Below are positions 6,536 through 11,323 of a stretch of DNA of 13,542 nt, piece by piece. How positions within the stretch are numbered: position 1 is the stretch's first letter; every line of letters begins with the position of its first letter. Origin of the DNA: an uncultured Verrucomicrobiota bacterium (GTDB taxonomy: Bacteria; Verrucomicrobiota; Verrucomicrobiia; Limisphaerales; UBA1096). The DNA lies in NCBI GenBank assembly GCA_913050205.1, contig CAJXAU010000016.1, positions 1-13,542 on the forward strand, read 5' to 3'. A program made the position numbers and the translations under genes. The notes below the pieces were generated by a model that did not search any database, was not told the DNA's origin, and worked only from the letters and a program-made list of their open reading frames with translations.

Positions 6536-7372
6536 ATGAAAACATCCAAACGACACGGATTCACCCTGATCGAGCTGCTTGTCGTGATTGCCATCATCGC
6601 AATCCTAGCATCGCTCCTTCTCCCGGCTCTGGCCAAGGCCAAACAAAAAGGCGTCCAGACGGTCTGCATCAACAACCTCAAGCAATGGGGGTTGGTGTGG
6701 CAGTTTTACACCGACGAAAACGATGGGTATTTCAGCAACGGCCTCAAAGTCGGCTGGGCCCGGGGCGAGTGGGTGGCGTCACTGGAAAAATTCTGGCGCA
6801 AACAGGACATTTTGCTTTGCCCCGCCGCCGACATGGCCCGTGACCGAAACGGAGAAAGCTACCGCCTGATCAAAGTTCCGAAGTATAAGCACGACCAGTA
6901 TGCGGTGTTTGGCAGCTACAACGCCTCCTACCGGCATGGCCATATCTCTCAGGATCGGGGAATCCCCACCCGCTCCAGCTATGGCAACAACAACTGGCTC
7001 TACAACGCGCCTCGAACAATCCAAAACCGAAATATGAACTGGCACTGGCGGACGATTAACCCATCCGGGCACGACCTGCACAACATCCCAATGTTCCTCG
7101 ACACGATGTGGCGCGGTGGTGGGCCATACCACGGCAATGCCAACAAAATCATGGCCGGAAATTACAACGGAGACTGGCAGGGCGCCGGCAAGGAGATGAT
7201 GCACTTCGCGTTCGACCGGCACGCCGGGGGAACGCAGGGCGTGTTTCTGGACCACTCCGTGCAGCACATCCCGATCAAGAAATTGTGGCGTCTGAAATGG
7301 CACCGGGAGTTCGACACCGGCATAAAAATGAGGTGGCCCCGTTGGATGGCCGGTTACCCCGAGCACAATTAG
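6536..7372 (+). CDS. Type IV pilin/type II secretion pseudopilin-like protein
   Basis: The product has 278 residues. MKTSKRHG is a short basic leader, cut before F9 by prepilin peptidase. FTLIELLVVIAIIAILASLLLPALAKAKQKG follows, with Glu at mature position 5 and a long hydrophobic helix. The rest is a globular domain rich in Trp, Asn and Tyr. Near the C-terminus FDRHAGGTQGVFLDHSVQHIPIKKLW resembles the H-x-G-G-x-x-x-x-F-x-D-G-S-V segment of the prepilin-like proteins found in large numbers in Verrucomicrobia and Planctomycetes, here with DH in place of DG. Such proteins are thought to be inner-membrane or surface-displayed; which machine uses this copy is unknown. The start at 6536 is chosen over in-frame 6467 because the leader peptide must be short. 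The gene is divergent from the esterase gene (157-bp gap) and followed by an intrinsic terminator. Confidence 0.88.
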   Translation: MKTSKRHGFTLIELLVVIAIIAILASLLLPALAKAKQKGVQTVCINNLKQWGLVWQFYTDENDGYFSNGLKVGWARGEWVASLEKFWRKQDILLCPAADMARDRNGESYRLIKVPKYKHDQYAVFGSYNASYRHGHISQDRGIPTRSSYGNNNWLYNAPRTIQNRNMNWHWRTINPSGHDLHNIPMFLDTMWRGGGPYHGNANKIMAGNYNGDWQGAGKEMMHFAFDRHAGGTQGVFLDHSVQHIPIKKLWRLKWHREFDTGIKMRWPRWMAGYPEHN

Positions 7373-7401
7373 CATCGATTTAATCCACAAACCAAACCAG
7401 A

Positions 7402-7432
7402 GAGAGCCCGGCCTCGGCCGGGTTCTTTTTTT
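7402..7432 (+). terminator. Rho-independent terminator after pseudopilin gene
   Basis: A GC-rich hairpin has stem CCCGGC (7407-7412) paired with GCCGGG (7417-7422) around a CTCG loop, and is extended by A-T and G-T pairs at its base. It is followed by CTTTTTTT (7425-7432). It separates the pseudopilin gene from the phoU operon. Confidence 0.92.
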
Positions 7433-7439
7433 GTCTTTG

Positions 7440-7453
7440 CGCTTGGCCAAGCG
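7440..7453. repeat. Iterated palindrome, exact 14-mer, in phoU leader
   Basis: The copy lies 7 bp after the terminator T-tract and 27 bp before the phoU start codon. It makes up much of the short space available for a phoU promoter. Confidence 0.95.
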
Positions 7454-7463
7454 GACGGGATAA

Positions 7464-7475
7464 GTTGGCCAAGCG
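7464..7475. repeat. Palindrome near-copy GTTGGCCAAGCG, in phoU leader
   Basis: The 12-bp copy matches the consensus except for G in place of C at its left side. It ends 5 bp before the phoU ATG, so it occupies the position where a Shine-Dalgarno sequence would normally be. Confidence 0.85.
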
Positions 7476-7480
7476 CAGAT

Positions 7481-8140
7481 ATGGCGTTTGATCAACAAGC
7501 TCTCTCCCAATTTAAGGAAAAACTGCTCATCATGGCCAGCCACGCCGAGAGTGTGGTGACCCGTGCCGTGCGCGCTCACCTCGATCGGGATGAGCCCCTC
7601 GCCCTCCAAGCGCTGGAAACTGACGAGATCATTGACCAGTTTGAAATCCAGATTGACCGCATCGCCCTCAATCTACTTGCGCAAAACCCGGGCGAACTCG
7701 AGTTGCGCCAGATCACCTGCGGAATGAAAATTGCGCAGGATTTGGAACGGGTCGGCGACGAGGCCACCACGATCGCAAGCCGGTCGATTGAGCTGATGAC
7801 CCTGCCCGCGCTGGACACACCGCTGGACATCGCGGAGATGACCTTTCTCGTCAACGCCATGCTCAAGGATGCACTCGATGCCTTCGTTATCGGCAACACC
7901 ATCCTTGCGCGCGGGATCATCCCCCGCGACAAGAAGGTCGATAATTTGAATGACACCTACCAGCAGCAGCTCGTAGAGATCATGGAAACGACCCCGGACA
8001 CCATCCGACGTTGCCTCCACCTCAGCGTTATTACCAAGTGCCTCGAGCGGATTGGCGACCACGCCAAGAACATCGCTGAGGACGCGGTGTTGCTCCACGA
8101 GGGGACCGACATCCGTCACTCCGAGCCAACCACCCCATAA
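7481..8140 (+). CDS. phoU: Phosphate-signalling accessory protein PhoU
   Basis: The 219-residue protein has the length and all-helical two-repeat form of PhoU. Each half carries the metal-binding E-x-x-x-D helix: DLERVGDEATTIA (E89, D93) and CLERIGDHAKNIAED (E189, D193). PhoU is cytoplasmic and dampens PhoR/PhoB signalling while the Pst transporter is carrying phosphate. Here it is the first gene of phoU-phoB-phoR; phoB begins 4 bp after its stop. No pstSCAB genes are in the window. The ATG at 7481 gives the normal N-terminus (FDQQALSQFKEKL). No Shine-Dalgarno motif and no recognisable Pho box were seen upstream; the leader consists largely of two palindrome copies. Confidence 0.93.
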   Translation: MAFDQQALSQFKEKLLIMASHAESVVTRAVRAHLDRDEPLALQALETDEIIDQFEIQIDRIALNLLAQNPGELELRQITCGMKIAQDLERVGDEATTIASRSIELMTLPALDTPLDIAEMTFLVNAMLKDALDAFVIGNTILARGIIPRDKKVDNLNDTYQQQLVEIMETTPDTIRRCLHLSVITKCLERIGDHAKNIAEDAVLLHEGTDIRHSEPTTP

Positions 8141-8144
8141 GACT

Positions 8145-8846
8145 ATGCCCAGAAAGAATGAAACACGGATCCTTGTGGTCGATGACGAGCCGGATGTGCT
8201 CGAGCTAGTCGTTTTTCATCTGGAAAAAGAGAACTTCAAGGTGGCTGTAGCGGACACCGGCGACAAGGCGTTGAAATTGGCCCGGGCACAGGTCCCCAGC
8301 CTGCTGGTGCTTGACCTGATGTTACCGGGGATCAATGGGCTAGAAATCTGCCGACTGCTCAAACAGGATCCCAAGACTCGTGGCGTCCCGATCCTTATGT
8401 TAACCGCCCGTGCGGCCGAGGAGGATCGCGTCCGCGGTCTGGAGCTTGGCGCACACGACTACGTCACCAAGCCGTTCAGCCCGAGGGAACTGGTGCTGCG
8501 TGTGAAAAATCTTCTCCGCCTCACCGAGGATGATCGTGACGGGGTGGAGGTCATTGAGACCGGTCCGTTCAAGCTGGACACCGTCAAGCATCAGGCGGTC
8601 ATCGAGGGAGAATCGATTTCCATCACCACGACAGAATTCAAACTGCTCTGCCTGCTGACCGGTCGAGCCGGCGAGGTGCAGACCCGCGAAACCCTGCTGC
8701 GCGACGTGTGGGGCTATGCCCCCACCCTCGACACACGCACAGTCGACACCACGATACAACGCCTCCGCGCCAAGCTTGGCCAAGCGGCCGAGCACCTCGA
8801 GACGATACGTGGGGTGGGCTACCGATATGTGGAACCGGCTTCATGA
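8145..8846 (+). CDS. phoB: PhoB-type response regulator (OmpR/PhoB family)
   Basis: The 233-residue protein has a receiver domain at about 7-123: acidic pocket D13/D14, phospho-acceptor D57 in LLVLDLMLPG, T87 in MLTARA and K109 in VTKPFSPREL. A winged-helix DNA-binding domain follows at about 135-230: TTTEFKLLCLL, RETLLRDVWGY, RTVDTTIQRLRAKL and the wing IRGVGYRY. It would bind promoters of phosphate-starvation genes when phosphorylated by PhoR. The start at 8145 directly precedes the receiver; a longer in-frame start (8052) would overlap phoU. Its TGA overlaps the phoR ATG as ATGA. A 13-of-14 palindrome copy at 8773-8786 encodes K210-L-G-Q-A214 at the end of the recognition-helix segment, where RLRxKLG is a naturally common motif in this family. 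PhoB rather than another OmpR-type regulator is inferred mainly from the neighbouring phoU. Confidence 0.9.
   Translation: MPRKNETRILVVDDEPDVLELVVFHLEKENFKVAVADTGDKALKLARAQVPSLLVLDLMLPGINGLEICRLLKQDPKTRGVPILMLTARAAEEDRVRGLELGAHDYVTKPFSPRELVLRVKNLLRLTEDDRDGVEVIETGPFKLDTVKHQAVIEGESISITTTEFKLLCLLTGRAGEVQTRETLLRDVWGYAPTLDTRTVDTTIQRLRAKLGQAAEHLETIRGVGYRYVEPAS
8773..8786. repeat. Palindrome copy (13 of 14 match) in phoB
   Basis: AGCTTGGCCAAGCG differs from the consensus only at the first base. It is read as K-L-G-Q-A just before the wing of the DNA-binding domain. Confidence 0.9.
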
Positions 8847-10027
8847 GCGGCTGGATCGTCTCCATTATCCTGTTCGGTTGCCTGCTTGCCCTGCATTTTT
8901 ACTGGCAAAACCGTTTCCGTTCGCTCGCGCTTGGCCAAGCGGAATCCCCTGCCGAGGCCAAGGGGCTTGCCCAGGCGCTTGGCATGGCCGAGATGTTTTC
9001 GAACCTGCCGGAAGGCGTGCTCGTTACCGATACCAGCGGGCGAATTGAGTTTGCGAACCGGGCGTTTTGCCGCCTGTTTGATCTGCCGGAAAACCCCAGC
9101 GGCAAGACCGTAATGGAGGCCATCCGCATCCACCAGACGAACGACATGATCGAACGGCTCAAGGTGGAAAACAGCATCGAGCAGGAGGAGTTCATGCTGC
9201 CGAATCTCGATCAGCGATACCTGCAGGTCAACGGCGTGGCGATCCGTGAGAATGACGAACGCCATCGCGGTACCATCCTAATGTTCCATGACCTGACACG
9301 GATGAAGCGACTGGAAAACCTGCGGCAGGAATTCGTCGCCAACGTCAGCCACGAGTTGCGCACACCGCTCTCAATCATCAAGGGCTACGTCGAGACGTTG
9401 TTGGATGCCGAGGAGGACACCGGGACAACGAGCCACCGGTTCCTCAAAAAAATCGAAAACCACTCAAATCGGTTGGCGTTTTTGATTGAGGACATTCTGA
9501 CTCTGTCGCGCCTCGAGTCCGGCGGAATCGGGCTGGAACTTCGCGATGTCAACCTCCGGCAACTGGTGGACAGCGTGCTAGATAGCCTTCGGGAGATGGC
9601 CGGCAATAAGGGCGTCCGGTTGAAAAATAATATCGAGGAGGACATCGTTCTCTTGGCCGACAGCCAGCGACTGTTTCAGGCACTGAACAACCTGATCGAA
9701 AATGGCATCAAGTATGGCGGCGAATGCGTCTGTGTTACGGCAAAAAGCGATGGCTCGGAGGTGGACCTTTGCGTCACCGACGACGGCCCCGGCATCCCCG
9801 CCGAAGCTTGCGAACGAATCTTTGAGCGCTTTTACCGTGTCGATAAGGCGCGCTCGCGCGAGTTGGGAGGAACCGGGCTCGGCCTCTCCATCGTCAAGCA
9901 CGTGACCCAGCTTCACGGCGGCTCGGCTAGGGTAGAAAGCTCCCCGGGCGAAGGGGCCAGTTTTCATCTCACACTCCCGCTCACCGACGCAGGCACCGCC
10001 ACGCCTTCCGGTGCGGATTCCCTCTAG
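8843..10027 (+). CDS. phoR: PhoR-type PAS sensor histidine kinase
   Basis: The 394-residue protein starts with one hydrophobic helix (about 4-19). A short linker holds the palindrome-encoded LALGQA (28-33), and a PAS domain spans about 50-150 (LPEGVLVTDTSGRIEFANRAFCRLF). HisKA follows with phospho-acceptor H170 in FVANVSHELRTPLSIIKGY. The HATPase domain has an N box (NNLIENGIKYGG, 282-293), G1 (DDGPGIP, 313-319), an F box (FERFYRVDKARSRE) and G2 (GGTGLGLSIVKH, 342-353). All catalytic motifs are intact. No periplasmic sensor domain exists, so input probably comes through PAS or partners such as PhoU/Pst, as described for Pho systems. The ATG at 8843 overlaps the phoB stop (translational coupling). 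Its TAG stop interlocks with that of the convergent transporter gene. Confidence 0.92.
   Translation: MSGWIVSIILFGCLLALHFYWQNRFRSLALGQAESPAEAKGLAQALGMAEMFSNLPEGVLVTDTSGRIEFANRAFCRLFDLPENPSGKTVMEAIRIHQTNDMIERLKVENSIEQEEFMLPNLDQRYLQVNGVAIRENDERHRGTILMFHDLTRMKRLENLRQEFVANVSHELRTPLSIIKGYVETLLDAEEDTGTTSHRFLKKIENHSNRLAFLIEDILTLSRLESGGIGLELRDVNLRQLVDSVLDSLREMAGNKGVRLKNNIEEDIVLLADSQRLFQALNNLIENGIKYGGECVCVTAKSDGSEVDLCVTDDGPGIPAEACERIFERFYRVDKARSRELGGTGLGLSIVKHVTQLHGGSARVESSPGEGASFHLTLPLTDAGTATPSGADSL
8928..8941. repeat. Iterated palindrome, exact 14-mer, in phoR
   Basis: The copy is read as A-L-G-Q-A (residues 29-33) in the juxtamembrane linker between the membrane helix and the PAS domain. A degenerate echo, GCGCTTGGCATGGCC, encodes ALGMA at residues 45-49. 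Confidence 0.95.
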
Positions 10028-11268
10028 GGCGTTAACAAACCCGCCACGCTGGCGGTGAGGTAGCAGGCCAGCAACCCGCCGACCATTGCTCTCAGGCCAA
10101 GCTTGGCCAGATCAGCCCGCCGCTCCGGGACCAGCGTGCTGATCCCTCCAATCTGGATCGCCACACTGGCGAAATTAGCGAACCCACAAAGTGCAAACGT
10201 CGCAATCGTCACGGTGCGTTCGCTCAGGGCGGCATCGCCAGTGGTCATGCCGGAGAGACTGAAAAACCCGACAAACTCATTTAAAACCACCCGCTCGCCC
10301 AACACCGTACCCACCCGCAGGCACTCGTCGGCCGGCACGCCCATCATGAAGGCAAACGGAACATTCAACCAACCGACCAACTCCTGAATCGTGATCGTCC
10401 AATCGGTCCACGAAAGCCCCCAAGCAAGCAGTGCATTGGCGAGATAGACCATCGCGATGAATGCAATCAGCATGGCAATCACGTTGATCGAAAGGCGCAT
10501 TCCATCCGCTGCACCCTGACACAATGCATCGATGCTGTTGGTGGCCGGACTTCTTGGCAATTCGCAGGCCTCATCCACCGTCGCGCTTTTTTCTGTCTCA
10601 GGGAACATCAGCTTCGCGATCACCAACGTCCCCGGAGCGCTTAGCAGTGATGCCGTCAAAAGATGGCCGGCGTTGATCCCAAACGCGGCATACGCCGCAG
10701 CCACACCACCGGCAATGGTCGCCATGCCACCCACCATCAACGCCATTAACTCGCTGCGAGTCATGCCGGCGAGATACGGCTTCACGATTAACGGCGCCTC
10801 GGTCTGCCCCATGAACACATTCGCTGCAGTGGCCAGCGTCTCACTGCCGCTTGTACGCAGCGTGCGCCGCATCACCCAAGCGATACCAGTAACGATCCAC
10901 GGCAAAATCCGCCAGTGGTAAAGTAGCGAGGACAGTGCCGAAACAAAAATGATCGTGGCCGGGATGACTATGACGAAAAGTACACTTTTGTCCGGGCCAA
11001 ACACCCTCCCCATACTCTCTGGTTCAGCCAGAGGGCCGAATACCAGTTTTGAGCCTTCGTTTGCAAACTCGTTCAGCTTGGTGATGGCCACGTTCGCCGC
11101 TTCAAACAGCCCTTGGCCAAGTTGTGTCTGGAAAACCAACAGCGCGATAATCAACTGCAATCCCATCCCCCAGCCGACCACCCTCCACGGGATGTTTCGG
11201 CGATGAGACGATAACGCCCAGGCCAAGCCAAGGAATGTCAGAATACCAAGCAGGCTGATCAACCGCAT
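10024..11268 (-). CDS. Concentrative nucleoside transporter (CNT/NupC family)
   Basis: The 414-residue polytopic membrane protein matches the CNT family throughout. GSETLATAANVFMGQTEAPLIVKPYL (141-166) contains the G-Q-T-E nucleoside-binding motif (154-157). NEFVGFFSL (330-338) and GFANFASVAIQIGG (362-375, with N365 and S368) are the second binding half. CNT proteins take up nucleosides with Na+ or H+; ion and base preference cannot be settled here. Gly/Ala-rich segments such as MVGGMATIAGGVAAAYAAFG are typical. ATG 11268 puts the first helix at the N-terminus; an in-frame TTG at 11313 would add 15 basic residues partly encoded by the palindrome and is less likely. A palindrome core at 11112-11121 gives L50-G51-Q52. 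The gene ends within phoR's stop codon and starts 55 bp after the cytochrome gene. Confidence 0.9.
   Translation of the reverse strand: MRLISLLGILTFLGLAWALSSHRRNIPWRVVGWGMGLQLIIALLVFQTQLGQGLFEAANVAITKLNEFANEGSKLVFGPLAEPESMGRVFGPDKSVLFVIVIPATIIFVSALSSLLYHWRILPWIVTGIAWVMRRTLRTSGSETLATAANVFMGQTEAPLIVKPYLAGMTRSELMALMVGGMATIAGGVAAAYAAFGINAGHLLTASLLSAPGTLVIAKLMFPETEKSATVDEACELPRSPATNSIDALCQGAADGMRLSINVIAMLIAFIAMVYLANALLAWGLSWTDWTITIQELVGWLNVPFAFMMGVPADECLRVGTVLGERVVLNEFVGFFSLSGMTTGDAALSERTVTIATFALCGFANFASVAIQIGGISTLVPERRADLAKLGLRAMVGGLLACYLTASVAGLLTP
10095..10108. repeat. Inside-out variant palindrome GGCCAAGCTTGGCC
   Basis: This perfect 14-bp palindrome is made of the same half-sites in the opposite order: GGCCAAG then CTTGGCC. 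It is read as L-A-K-L-G-L in the cytoplasmic segment before the last helix of the transporter. It may be a rearranged relative of the main repeat or a coincidence. Confidence 0.5.
11112..11121. repeat. Palindrome core in transporter gene
   Basis: The copy is read as Q-L-G-Q-G (residues 49-53) directly after the second hydrophobic segment of the transporter. Outer flanks are degenerate. Confidence 0.9.
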
Positions 11269-11296
11269 CGAGATCACGGACCGGACGCTAGTGACC

Positions 11297-11310
11297 CGCT
11301 TGGCCAAGCG
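11297..11310. repeat. Iterated palindrome, exact 14-mer, between cytochrome and transporter genes
   Basis: The copy lies in the 55-bp gap, 13 bp past the stop of the cytochrome gene and 28 bp before the transporter ATG. It would be transcribed in any shared mRNA. Confidence 0.95.
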
Positions 11311-11323
11311 CAAGCCAAGGCAC

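Noticed and set aside
6628..6645. CTGGCCAAGGCCAAAC in the pseudopilin gene as a repeat copy
   Set aside because: It encodes the LAKAK stretch that is standard after the pilin helix in this family, and it lacks the CTTGGCCAAG core.
7433..7480. Pho box upstream of phoU
   Set aside because: No direct repeats resembling CTGTCAT spaced as in known Pho boxes are visible.
6779..7609. Minus-strand open frame of 276 codons opposite the pseudopilin gene and the phoU start
   Set aside because: It crosses a strong terminator and two well-supported plus-strand genes and shows no family motif.
11269..11313. N-terminal extension of the transporter from TTG 11313 (residues encoded by the palindrome)
   Set aside because: It would put a basic, non-conserved stretch before the first helix from a TTG start, while ATG 11268 gives the usual CNT beginning.
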